DNA of 15,266 bases from an uncultured beta proteobacterium. Its GTDB lineage: Bacteria > Pseudomonadota > Gammaproteobacteria > Burkholderiales > Burkholderiaceae. Location of the stretch: the NCBI GenBank assembly GCA_903845455.1, contig CAIMXN010000058.1:1-15266 (forward strand), given 5' to 3'. The position numbers were made by a program, and so were the translations under genes. Positions 1-7,103 of the stretch are shown here, piece by piece (position 1 is the stretch's first letter; the number at the start of each line of letters is the position of its first letter). The notes beneath the pieces are model-generated. The model saw only the letters and a list, made by a program, of their open reading frames with translations, made no database searches and was not told the origin of the DNA.

Positions 1-104
1 ACTAGCACCGCATGGCCTTGCTTACAGAGCCCATTAACATTTCCTGGGGTAAGGCCCACACGAAACTCATTATTTTTAACTTCCTGAGGTACACCAATAA
101 TCAT
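1..104 (-). CDS. ald: Alanine dehydrogenase, N-terminal fragment (runs off the left edge)
   Basis: Ald catalyses NAD-dependent reversible oxidative deamination of L-alanine to pyruvate and ammonium in the cytoplasm. Only the first 34 codons lie in the window. They read MIIGVPQEVKNNEFRVGLTP and on, the characteristic N-terminus of the alanine dehydrogenase/PNT family, with the substrate-binding Arg at position 15 (NEFR) and the later GHAVLV strand. The ATG at 102-104 is preceded by a good Shine-Dalgarno, AAGGAG (111-116 complement), 6 nt away. That Shine-Dalgarno overlaps the stop codon of the upstream permease, so the two genes are almost certainly cotranscribed and probably translationally coupled. 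Transhydrogenase alpha subunits share the fold, but the MIIGVP(K/Q)E(I/V)KNNE(Y/F)RV start is typical of Ald. Confidence 0.88.
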   Translation of the reverse strand, partial: MIIGVPQEVKNNEFRVGLTPGNVNGLCKQGHAVL

Positions 105-115
105 GTTGATCTCCT

Positions 116-1498
116 TTATTTAAATTCACGACTGAGTGTTGTTTTGCGGTGTAATCCAGCGATATAAAACATCACCAAATACACAGCCAATAAACACGGA
201 CCTAATACCAAAGCAATCCGTGCATCCTCATGAAAGCCCATCAACACCACAACCAAGCAAATGAATGCCAATGCGAACCACGAGGAATACGGAGCCCAAG
301 GTGCTTTGTAACTAAGCTCGGCAACTTGAGCCTGCGTTAAAGAGCGGCGGAATTTCATTTGGGTAATTAGAATGGCAATCCACACCATCAAGCCAACAAA
401 AGTGACGGCAGCCATAACGTAATGAAAGGCTTTATCAGGAACAAAGTAATTCAAGATCACACCCGTCATACAGACTGCCACGGTGGCCATCACAGCCCGA
501 TGCGGTACACCATATTTTGAGAGAGTGGCAAATGGTGATGGTGCATATCCATTTACGGATAAGGCATACAACAAGCGTCCGCCACTAAAGATGCCGGCAT
601 TACACGATGACAAGGCAGCTGTGATGACTACAAAGTTAATCAGACCAGCAGCTTCACGCAAACCAATGCGTTCAAACATCACCACAAATGGACTGCCTTG
701 TTGACCGACTTGATTCCAGGGGAAGATTGCCAGAATGACAAGGATCGCGCCCATGTAGAAAATCAAGATGCGCCATGCCAATGAATCAATCGCCATGGGA
801 ATGGTTTTACGTGGGTTCTCTGCCTCACCAGCAGATAAACCAATCATCTCAATCCCAACGTAAGCAAAGAGCACCATCTGCAATGAAAGCAGCATTCCAG
901 AAATACCATTCGGGAAAAATCCGCCGTGCTGCCATAGATTACTCAAACCAATGGGCTGCCAATCATTCGTAAACCCAAAAAGAATGACTGAGCCACCTAA
1001 TGCAATCATGGCAACAATCGCAACGACTTTGATCAACGCAAACCAAAACTCAAACTCACCAAAGACTTTGACGGCAATGAGATTAATTAAACCCATCAAC
1101 ACAATGGATGACAGCGCCCAAATCCATTGCGGCGTTTCCGGGAACCAAATTCCCATATAGATACCAACTGCAGTGACTTCGGCAATACCAACCACAATCC
1201 AATAAGTCCAGTAGCCCCAGCCAACCATATAACCCGCTAGTGGTCCAACATAGGTATTGGCATAAGCCGCAAACGAGCCTGCAACAGGCTCATGTACGGC
1301 CATCTCGCCCAGCGCACGCAGCACGATAAAGGCGACAATTCCAGCAAGAAAATAACCCAAGAGAATAGAGGGTCCGGCAATTTGAATAGCACTTGCTGAA
1401 CCTAGAAATAATCCAACACCAATCGTTGACCCTAAAGCCATTAAACGAATGTGTCTTACTTTGAGGTGGCGTTTCAGGCCATGTTGTTCAGTCTGCAA
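116..1498 (-). CDS. APC-superfamily amino acid permease (AAT family, ProY/CycA-like)
   Basis: A 460-aa inner-membrane secondary transporter with about 12 hydrophobic segments. It is expected to import an amino acid with protons. Family marks are the N-terminal LKRHLKVRHIRLMALGSTIG followed by GLFLGSA (first helix with the GxG unwinding region), RALGEM, FEFWFALIKV, the AGEAENPRKTIP loop and FPWNQVG. These match E. coli ProY/ThrP/CycA-type proteins closely in pattern. The start is TTG (1496-1498), chosen because AGGAGGT at 1504-1510 (complement) sits 5 nt upstream; no ATG is as well placed. Its stop is 11 nt from the ald start and overlaps the ald Shine-Dalgarno. The context therefore favours alanine (or glycine/D-alanine) as substrate, but sequence alone cannot fix this. 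Promoter and regulatory sites should lie in 1499-1711. Confidence 0.9.
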   Translation of the reverse strand: MQTEQHGLKRHLKVRHIRLMALGSTIGVGLFLGSASAIQIAGPSILLGYFLAGIVAFIVLRALGEMAVHEPVAGSFAAYANTYVGPLAGYMVGWGYWTYWIVVGIAEVTAVGIYMGIWFPETPQWIWALSSIVLMGLINLIAVKVFGEFEFWFALIKVVAIVAMIALGGSVILFGFTNDWQPIGLSNLWQHGGFFPNGISGMLLSLQMVLFAYVGIEMIGLSAGEAENPRKTIPMAIDSLAWRILIFYMGAILVILAIFPWNQVGQQGSPFVVMFERIGLREAAGLINFVVITAALSSCNAGIFSGGRLLYALSVNGYAPSPFATLSKYGVPHRAVMATVAVCMTGVILNYFVPDKAFHYVMAAVTFVGLMVWIAILITQMKFRRSLTQAQVAELSYKAPWAPYSSWFALAFICLVVVLMGFHEDARIALVLGPCLLAVYLVMFYIAGLHRKTTLSREFK

Positions 1499-1615
1499 AA
1501 GAGACCTCCTTTCGATTTGTTATTGGCAACTTACCAACCGAGCGAAGTCTAGGGATGTGTTTGCAGAACTACTAGGGGATAAAAATACCCAAAATGATTA
1601 AAAGTTTAAAAATGA

Positions 1616-1667
1616 ATGTAGAAAAATAACTTATCTCGTATTCAAGAGAGTAGATGTAGAAAAATAA
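1616..1667. repeat. Two direct 14-bp repeats upstream of the permease-ald operon
   Basis: ATGTAGAAAAATAA occurs at 1616-1629 and again, identical, at 1654-1667, 38 bp apart start to start. They lie in the AT-rich 213-bp gap between the permease start and the tcdA stop. This gap must hold the permease-ald promoter, although I could not assign a convincing -35/-10 pair. The repeats could be paired regulator sites, for example for an Lrp/AsnC-type protein (alanine dehydrogenase operons are often controlled by that family). That is inference: no regulator gene is adjacent, and AT-rich DNA gives chance repeats. Confidence 0.35.
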
Positions 1668-1711
1668 ATGAGGGATGACAAAAGAATCCGTAATTTCCTA
1701 CAGGGAATCCC

Positions 1712-2485
1712 CTAGGGATTTATTGCATTATCTGATGATGGTGCTGCAATCAGATTCAGAATTTCAGCAGCGGCTGCAAGTCCACAAGCCGCTGTCACCA
1801 TCACGGTTGAACCATAACCTGAGCAAGCCAAGCCACCACTAGATGCACCCGCCCGAGGCTCGTGAGAATAAATCGCACGAATGCCAATTTTTCTCTTGAG
1901 ATTCCTTGAAAATCCATGATCTTGTCTCAGTCCTTGTCGAACCTTGGCCAATAAAGCGTCTTGCTCTGTTTTAGAAAGATCATCGCAACGGACAGAAGTA
2001 GGATCAGATTTTCCTCCAGCCGCACCACACATCACTAGTGCACGATCATCTTTTCTCGCCCACACTGCTAAAGCAATTTTAGTTTGTACGGAATCTGTCG
2101 CATCTAATACAAAGGCATTGGCCGGAATGAAGACATCTAAATTATCGGGCTCTAAAAACGCATCGTGGGATGTCAGAATAATCTCAGGATTAATTTGATG
2201 CATCCGTTCGCTCATCGCCTGGACTTTAGCTTTCCCGTATTCACCTTCTAGGGCATGCAATTGCCGATTAGTATTACTCTCAGCAATATGATCAAAATCG
2301 ACTAAGACTAAATGCCCAATCCCAGTTCGTGCCAGTGCTTCAGCAGCCCAAGAACCAACACCTCCTAAGCCAGCGACCACCACCGTTGCCTGACGAAAGC
2401 GTGCGCGTAACTCTGGGCCATAGAGCCGAGCCACACCGCCGAAACGTCGATCTTCCACGCTACCCTCTAACTTGTCTTCTGCCAT
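1712..2485 (-). CDS. tcdA: tRNA threonylcarbamoyladenosine dehydratase (TcdA/CsdL)
   Basis: A ThiF/MoeB/E1-like enzyme that uses ATP to cyclise t6A37 of ANN-decoding tRNAs to the hydantoin form ct6A. It is 257 aa, close to E. coli TcdA. The N-terminal RRFGGVARLYG is the diagnostic opening of this subfamily. The nucleotide-binding glycine loop VAGLGGVGSWAAEALARTG is at about residues 37-55, followed by LVDFDHIAESNTNRQ (adenylation site). Near the C-terminus EPRAGASSGGLACSGYGS is typical of TcdA rather than ThiF or MoeB. The ATG at 2483-2485 has only a weak purine stretch upstream. A GTG nine codons in (SVEDRRFGG) is preceded by GAGGG and is a possible alternative start. It diverges from pdxH with 22 nt between the chosen starts. 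Confidence 0.9.
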   Translation of the reverse strand: MAEDKLEGSVEDRRFGGVARLYGPELRARFRQATVVVAGLGGVGSWAAEALARTGIGHLVLVDFDHIAESNTNRQLHALEGEYGKAKVQAMSERMHQINPEIILTSHDAFLEPDNLDVFIPANAFVLDATDSVQTKIALAVWARKDDRALVMCGAAGGKSDPTSVRCDDLSKTEQDALLAKVRQGLRQDHGFSRNLKRKIGIRAIYSHEPRAGASSGGLACSGYGSTVMVTAACGLAAAAEILNLIAAPSSDNAINP

Positions 2486-2507
2486 AGCTTCTCTTTATAC
2501 TGAACAA

Positions 2508-3143
2508 ATGAACTCGATTGCTCAACTTCGCAAAAACTACACTTTTGGTCAGCTCTCAGAAACAGATGTTCCCGCTGATCCAATGTTGCTTTTTCAGCTT
2601 TGGTTTGATCAAGCAGTCAAAGTGGCCTGCCCAGAGCCAAACTCAATGACGCTGGCAACAGCTGATAAAACAGGTAAACCATCTGCCCGTATTGTCTTAC
2701 TAAAAGGTGCTGATCAAAACGGTTTTAGCTTTTTCACCAATTACAGTAGTCAAAAGGGCAAAGAGTTGGCCGAACGTCCTCAGGCCGCATTGCTCTTTCA
2801 CTGGCATGAGCTCGAGCGTCAAGTGCGTATTAGTGGTTCAGTTGAACGCGTACCTGCAAGTGAAAGCGATGAATACTTTCATTCTCGTCCAGTAGCCTCA
2901 AGGATTGGTGCATGGTCTTCCCCCCAAAGTGCAGCTATTCCAAACCGTGAGTATTTAGAAGAAGCTGCGCAACGCTTTAAGACCGAATTTGGCGAAGCAC
3001 CACCTCGCCCCGAACACTGGGGAGGGTATCGTTTAAGACCAACTGAGATTGAATTTTGGCAAGGTCGCCCCTCACGTCTGCACGATCGCATTCATTACCA
3101 ACTTGATGCTGGAGTTTGGCGAGTGACCCGCCTAGCACCTTAA
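2508..3143 (+). CDS. pdxH: Pyridoxamine/pyridoxine 5'-phosphate oxidase
   Basis: FMN enzyme oxidising PNP/PMP to pyridoxal 5'-phosphate, the last step of de novo and salvage vitamin B6 synthesis. It is 211 aa from the ATG at 2508, the usual family length. Diagnostic blocks are QLRKNYTFGQL near the N-terminus, PADPM, RIVLLK (FMN phosphate contact), FFTNYSSQKGKEL, FHWHELERQVRISG, YFHSRP...RIGAWSSPQS and the C-terminal EFWQGRPSRLHDR...RLAP. An in-frame TTG at 2472 would add 12 residues lying inside tcdA. I reject it because homologues begin just before the QLRxxY block. No clear Shine-Dalgarno precedes 2508. The pdxH promoter must lie inside the tcdA 5' coding region, given the 22-bp gap. It converges on msrA with 4 nt between stops. 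Confidence 0.95.
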   Translation: MNSIAQLRKNYTFGQLSETDVPADPMLLFQLWFDQAVKVACPEPNSMTLATADKTGKPSARIVLLKGADQNGFSFFTNYSSQKGKELAERPQAALLFHWHELERQVRISGSVERVPASESDEYFHSRPVASRIGAWSSPQSAAIPNREYLEEAAQRFKTEFGEAPPRPEHWGGYRLRPTEIEFWQGRPSRLHDRIHYQLDAGVWRVTRLAP

Positions 3144-3147
3144 ATAT

Positions 3148-3720
3148 TTAGGTGAAGTTAGAGGCAATCAGTGCTTTAAATTTCGTCCTAAATTTAGCCA
3201 ATTTAGGCGCCACCACTGCCATACAGTAGCCCTGACCTGGGTGCTGGCGGAAGTAGTCTTGGTGATAGTCCTCCGCTGGATAAATCGTGGGCGCTGTCTC
3301 AATTTGAGTTACCACTGAATTAGAATAAATCTTAGAGTCCTCTAACTCTTTAACTACCTCACGCGCAACAATGTTTTGTACATTACTATGCGTAAAAATG
3401 ACTGAGCGGTATTGGCTGCCATGGTCATTACCCTGGTAATTTAAGGTGGTTGGATCATGGATCACAAAAAAGACCTCTAGTAAATCGCGAAAAGAAATCA
3501 CTTGGGGATCAAAGTAAACATCCACAATTTCAGCGTGTCCAGTCGCCCCTGTACAGACTGACTCATAACTAGGATTTGGCCGAGCACCACCCGCATAGCC
3601 AGAAACAACGGACTCAACACCCCGAATTTGCTGATAAACAGCCTCGAGACACCAAAAACATCCCCCACCGAGGGTGGCACGCTCAAGCTTAAGCTGATTT
3701 TGCTCATTATTTTCACTCAT
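3148..3720 (-). CDS. msrA: Peptide-methionine (S)-S-oxide reductase
   Basis: Repairs oxidised methionine (S-sulfoxide) in proteins using a catalytic cysteine recycled by thioredoxin. It is 190 aa. The catalytic motif GCFWCLE is at residues 20-26 (Cys21 nucleophile, Cys24 nearby). It is followed by SGYAGG, the GHAEIV block, FFVIHDPTTLNYQGNDHGSQYRS (substrate pocket), AEDYHQDY and GYCMAVVAPK. Cys166 in that last block is the likely resolving cysteine. There is no signal peptide, so the protein is cytoplasmic. ATG at 3718-3720. It is convergent with pdxH, stops 4 nt apart. The next gene on the other side diverges 59 nt away. Confidence 0.96.
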   Translation of the reverse strand: MSENNEQNQLKLERATLGGGCFWCLEAVYQQIRGVESVVSGYAGGARPNPSYESVCTGATGHAEIVDVYFDPQVISFRDLLEVFFVIHDPTTLNYQGNDHGSQYRSVIFTHSNVQNIVAREVVKELEDSKIYSNSVVTQIETAPTIYPAEDYHQDYFRQHPGQGYCMAVVAPKLAKFRTKFKALIASNFT

Positions 3721-3779
3721 GGCTTTATCCTAATGCTTTATTGAGTTACCTGCTGACGCATTCCAACCTTGAAGACATC

Positions 3780-5177
3780 ATGAATCGCCTTACCCTCCAG
3801 TTAGAAGAAATCAAGGCAGCTTATGCTGCAGAACCCAATCCCAGCCTTGAAGTGAGATTGGAGCGCATTGGCCGTATTGAAAAGATGATCACCGCCAATG
3901 AAGACAAAATCTGCAAGGCTTTGATTGCAGATTTTGGTGTGCGTCCTGCGGTTGAAACTCGCCTAGCGGAATTTCAAATGGTGTATCAAGCCTGCAAATA
4001 CACTCGCAAGCATCTCAAAGAATGGATGAAACCAAGTCCAGTGGATACCCCTCTTTACATGGGTGCTTCTCAAGCTTGGGTAGAAAGTCAGTCGATGGGT
4101 GTCGTGGGCATTATCAGTCCATGGAACTACCCGATTCAATTGGCACTGACACCTGCGATTGCAGCCCTTGCTGCTGGTAATCGAGTCTGGTTAAAACCCT
4201 CTGAACGTAGTTCACGAACTTCAGGTTTCTTGGCCAGCTTGATTCAAGAGTATTTCCACCCGAGTGAATTCTGCGTCACCACTGGCGGTGCTGATGTCGC
4301 AGAAACTTTTGCAGGACTTGCTTTTGACCATCTCTTTTTTAGTGGGTCCGAAGGAATTGCCAAGAAAGTAATGCGTGCAGCTGCAGATAATCTGACCCCT
4401 TTAACCTTAGAGCTTGGTGGCAAATCCCCTGCCATTGTTGATGCCTCGGCTAATTTAAAAGACGCCGCAGCGAGCATTATTTATGGCAAGCTTCTCAATA
4501 GTGGTCAAACCTGCATTGCTCCTGATTATGTTTTGATTACACCAGAACATCAGGACGCTTTTGTTCAAGAACTACAAACTGCAGCGCAAGCCCAATTCTC
4601 AAATCCAACAGAGTTGACTAGTCCGATTGATGACGCACAACTGATATATTGGCAAAATTTAGTAAGTGATGCAGTACAACGTGGCGCTCAAACTATTCCC
4701 CTCCTCAATCCACAGATGCAAGGCTCTAGAAAATTTGAACCGGTTGCCCTGATCAATGTTCCTAGTGATGCCCTAGCGCTTCAAGCGGAAATCTTTGGAC
4801 CTATTCTGCTCATCATCACTACAACTGATATTGCTTCTACGATTGCTTACATTAATAGCAAGCCCAAACCACTAGCCCTGTATTGGTTTGGTAAAGATAA
4901 ACAGAGTATGGCTCGCGTCCTGAATGAAACGCGCTCAGGCGGTGCGTGCATCAATGACACCTTATTACATGTTGCTGTTGAGGGTCTACCATTTGGCGGG
5001 ATCGGTGCAAGTGGCATGGGTGCCTATCACGGCAAAGCAGGGTTTGATGCTGTCAGTCATCGCAAATCTATCTTAGAAGTTCGTGGACTATTTGGTCTGA
5101 ATATCTTGCGTGGTACAAAACTTGCAAGGCCACCTTATGGCGATAAAGTAGAGCGCTTACTGCGTTGGCTTAAGTAA
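3780..5177 (+). CDS. Aldehyde dehydrogenase, ALDH3 / coniferyl-aldehyde dehydrogenase type
   Basis: NAD(P)-dependent oxidation of an aldehyde to the carboxylic acid. It is 465 aa from the ATG at 3780. Visible motifs are IISPWNYPIQ (residues 111-120, cofactor cleft), FFSGSEGIAKKV (about 187-198), LELGGKSP with general-base Glu211, and NSGQTCIAPDY with catalytic Cys245. The C-terminal FGGIGASGMGAYHGKAGFD and a hydrophobic/basic tail ending RPPYGDKVERLLRWLK are typical of the ALDH3 group, which includes coniferyl and long-chain aldehyde dehydrogenases. A TTG at 3741 would add 13 residues not expected for the family, so I prefer the ATG; GAAG just upstream is a weak Shine-Dalgarno. No partner genes indicate the substrate: aromatic (lignin-derived) and fatty aldehydes are both plausible. 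Confidence 0.88.
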   Translation: MNRLTLQLEEIKAAYAAEPNPSLEVRLERIGRIEKMITANEDKICKALIADFGVRPAVETRLAEFQMVYQACKYTRKHLKEWMKPSPVDTPLYMGASQAWVESQSMGVVGIISPWNYPIQLALTPAIAALAAGNRVWLKPSERSSRTSGFLASLIQEYFHPSEFCVTTGGADVAETFAGLAFDHLFFSGSEGIAKKVMRAAADNLTPLTLELGGKSPAIVDASANLKDAAASIIYGKLLNSGQTCIAPDYVLITPEHQDAFVQELQTAAQAQFSNPTELTSPIDDAQLIYWQNLVSDAVQRGAQTIPLLNPQMQGSRKFEPVALINVPSDALALQAEIFGPILLIITTTDIASTIAYINSKPKPLALYWFGKDKQSMARVLNETRSGGACINDTLLHVAVEGLPFGGIGASGMGAYHGKAGFDAVSHRKSILEVRGLFGLNILRGTKLARPPYGDKVERLLRWLK

Positions 5178-5237
5178 GTAATAAGAGGGTTATCAAAAGC
5201 ATTTGGCCTCCTTCTGCTAATTAATTGGGGAAAACCC

Positions 5238-5266
5238 TTGTAATTACGAACTCAAACTGCCATAAT
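5238..5266 (+). promoter_or_regulatory. Predicted sigma-70 promoter of the RNA helicase gene
   Basis: TTGTAA (5238-5243) and CATAAT (5261-5266) are separated by exactly 17 bp, four and five matches to consensus respectively. Transcription would begin near 5273 and give a leader of about 155 nt before the ATG at 5428. The 5178-5237 stretch between the ALDH stop and this promoter shows no convincing terminator; GGGGAAAACCC at 5227-5237 is only a minor hairpin. Confidence 0.5.
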
Positions 5267-5360
5267 AAGAGGCTTTTTTAAGCAATTTGATTCATCGCCC
5301 CCCAGCTATATTTCAGCGACTAGTTTAGAAGTCATAAACACACCAACGCTGCCGCCTGCC

Positions 5361-5437
5361 TGATGGTCGATGCCTTTGACCATCACACCCTTTAAAACCA
5401 TGGGTGTACATACGGAGACATCCCTGAATGGGGATGT
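5361..5437 (+). promoter_or_regulatory. Structured 5' leader: three consecutive stem-loops ahead of and over the helicase start
   Basis: Three perfect inverted repeats lie back to back. Stem 1 is TGATGGTC (5361-5368) with GACCATCA (5378-5385), loop 9 nt. Stem 2 is ACACCC (5385-5390) with GGGTGT (5402-5407), loop 11 nt. Stem 3 is ACATCCC (5418-5424) with GGGATGT (5431-5437), and its 6-nt loop TGAATG contains the first ATG (5428). The Shine-Dalgarno GGAGA (5414-5418) touches the base of stem 3. The arrangement suggests structure-dependent control of translation, such as temperature sensing or autoregulation by the helicase. This is an inference from complementarity seen by eye; no folding was run. 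Confidence 0.55.
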
Positions 5438-7101
5438 GTAATAGCATGACTTTTTCTAAAGAAACTAAACACGAGCCCGCGGACTCGAAGCCGACTGGAA
5501 CTGAATTCCAATCTTTCGCCTTAGCGGCACAACTTCTTCAAAACGTTGCTGACTTGGGTTATACCCAAGCGACTGCCGTTCAAGCTCAGGTTATTCCTGC
5601 AGCTCTTGCTGGTGGTGACTTATTGGTCAGCAGCCAAACCGGTAGCGGTAAAACCGCAGCTTTCTTATTACCTTTGATTCATCAATTGATCGAAGCTAAC
5701 CCAAATAACTCACCCGTCCCAGGTCGTGCTCAACCTAAAGTGTTAGTACTCTGCCCTACTCGTGAATTAGCTCAACAGGTTGCCGCTGATGCAGTGAACT
5801 TGGTGCGCGGTCTAAAAGGTATTCGGATTGCAACCGTTATGGGTGGTATGCCTTACGGCAAGCAAATCCAGGCAATCAAAGGTGCATTGTTAGTGGTTGC
5901 AACACCAGGTCGTTTACTCGATTTGTGTGACAGCAAAGCCATTCGCTTGGATGATGTAAAAAACCTCGTGATCGACGAAGCCGATCGCATGCTCGACATG
6001 GGATTTGCTGACGATCTCGAAGCGATTGATAAGCGTTGTGCTGGACGTAGCCAAACGTTGATGTTCTCTGCAACTTTTGCGCCAAAAATTATGGCTTTAG
6101 CAAATGAGTTAACTAGAGATGCTACCCGCGTTGAACTTGCTCACGCAGGCGAAAAGCATGCCAACATTGAGCAAAAGCTCCATTGGGCTGATAGCATGTC
6201 GCACAAACATAAATTGCTTGAGCATATTTTGTCCGATGAAGCATTAGACCAAGCTGTAGTGTTTGCAAGCACTCAGATTGAGAGTGAAAAAATTGCCGAT
6301 GCGTTACGTGCAAATGGCTATGAAGCTACAGCCCTACATGGTGCTATGCCGCAAGCAGTTCGTATGCGTCGTCTAGAATCTCTGCGTAAAGGTCATACCA
6401 AGATTTTGGTTGCAACGGATGTGGCGGCTCGCGGTATCGATGTGCCCCGTATTAGTCACGTGATTAATTTTGGCTTGCCAATGAAACCCGAAGACTATAC
6501 ACACCGCATTGGTAGAACTGGACGTGCTGGTCGCAATGGCATAGCGATCACTTTGGTTGAACATCGTGACCGTGCAAAGATTCGCAATATTGAACGCTTT
6601 ACACAACAAGACATCGTTGCTTCAGTCATCGCCGGTCTTGAGCCACAAGCCAAGCCTAGCTTTGGTGGTGGCGGTGGCGGTCGCCCTAGTGGTGGTCGCT
6701 CTGGCGGTGGTTTTGGTGGTAATCGTTCTGGTGGTGGCGGTGGTGGTCGTTATGGTTCAGGCGCCCGTTCTGAATCTCGTTCTGGTGGTGGCGGTGGTGG
6801 TAATCGTTCAGGCAATCATTTCGAGGCACGCTCGCCAGATTCACGTCCTGCGCGTCCTGCTGACTCACGTCCTTCAGGTGATTCACGCCCTAGTAATAAC
6901 GGTAATCGTTTTGCTGACTCACGGCCTTCAGGTGATTCACGTCCTGCGCGTTCTGCTGACTCACGGCCTTCAGGTGATTCACGTCCTGCGCGTACTGCTG
7001 ACTCACGGCCAGCACATACTGGAGATTCTCGTCCATCGGCTGGTCCACGTTTTGCCAAACCTAAATCTGGCGGTCAACGCAGAAACTTTAGCGGCAGTTA
7101 A
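5428..7101 (+). CDS. DEAD-box ATP-dependent RNA helicase (RhlE-like) with glycine-rich and DSRP-repeat tail
   Basis: ATP-dependent RNA unwinding/remodelling, likely in cold adaptation, ribosome assembly or mRNA turnover. Counted from 5428 it is 557 aa. The motifs run in order: Q motif ending VQAQVIP, Walker A SSQTGSGKT (68-76), PTRELAQQ (from 110), ATPGRLLD (158-165), DEAD (183-186), SAT (214-216), ATDVAARGID (329-338), HRIGRTGRAGR (359-369). After about residue 405 comes a low-complexity RNA-binding-type tail: glycine-rich GGGGG/R segments (413-459), then nine DSRP motifs (471-536), ending in a basic RRNFSGS. In-frame ATGs at 5428, 5434 and 5446 are all possible. 5428 has GGAG at normal spacing, whereas the conserved domain would also fit 5446. 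ubiC follows 2 nt after the stop, so the two are probably cotranscribed. Confidence 0.93.
   Translation: MGMCNSMTFSKETKHEPADSKPTGTEFQSFALAAQLLQNVADLGYTQATAVQAQVIPAALAGGDLLVSSQTGSGKTAAFLLPLIHQLIEANPNNSPVPGRAQPKVLVLCPTRELAQQVAADAVNLVRGLKGIRIATVMGGMPYGKQIQAIKGALLVVATPGRLLDLCDSKAIRLDDVKNLVIDEADRMLDMGFADDLEAIDKRCAGRSQTLMFSATFAPKIMALANELTRDATRVELAHAGEKHANIEQKLHWADSMSHKHKLLEHILSDEALDQAVVFASTQIESEKIADALRANGYEATALHGAMPQAVRMRRLESLRKGHTKILVATDVAARGIDVPRISHVINFGLPMKPEDYTHRIGRTGRAGRNGIAITLVEHRDRAKIRNIERFTQQDIVASVIAGLEPQAKPSFGGGGGGRPSGGRSGGGFGGNRSGGGGGGRYGSGARSESRSGGGGGGNRSGNHFEARSPDSRPARPADSRPSGDSRPSNNGNRFADSRPSGDSRPARSADSRPSGDSRPARTADSRPAHTGDSRPSAGPRFAKPKSGGQRRNFSGS
6838..7035 (+). repeat. In-gene tandem repeat encoding nine DSRP motifs
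   Basis: Within the helicase tail, codons for DSRP recur nine times between 6838 and 7035, spaced by SG, AR(S/T/P)A and similar linkers. The best copies form a 42-bp (14-codon) unit, GCTGACTCACGGCCTTCAGG and on, at 6913-6954 and 6955-6996. These two are nearly identical in DNA. A more diverged copy starts at 6859 and a partial copy at 6997. Near-identity at synonymous positions suggests recent duplication by slippage or recombination. The encoded segment is disordered, with alternating Asp and Arg. Confidence 0.85.
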
Positions 7102-7103
7102 TC

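Noticed and set aside
1705..1720. Hairpin AATCCC/GGGATT at the tcdA stop codon as a terminator
   Set aside because: It surrounds the stop codon itself with a 3-nt loop and no U-tract follows on the minus strand.
6816..7058. Minus-strand ORF made of GRESPEGRES-like repeats
   Set aside because: It mirrors the DSRP-coding repeat on the other strand; an open frame is expected from the repeat composition.
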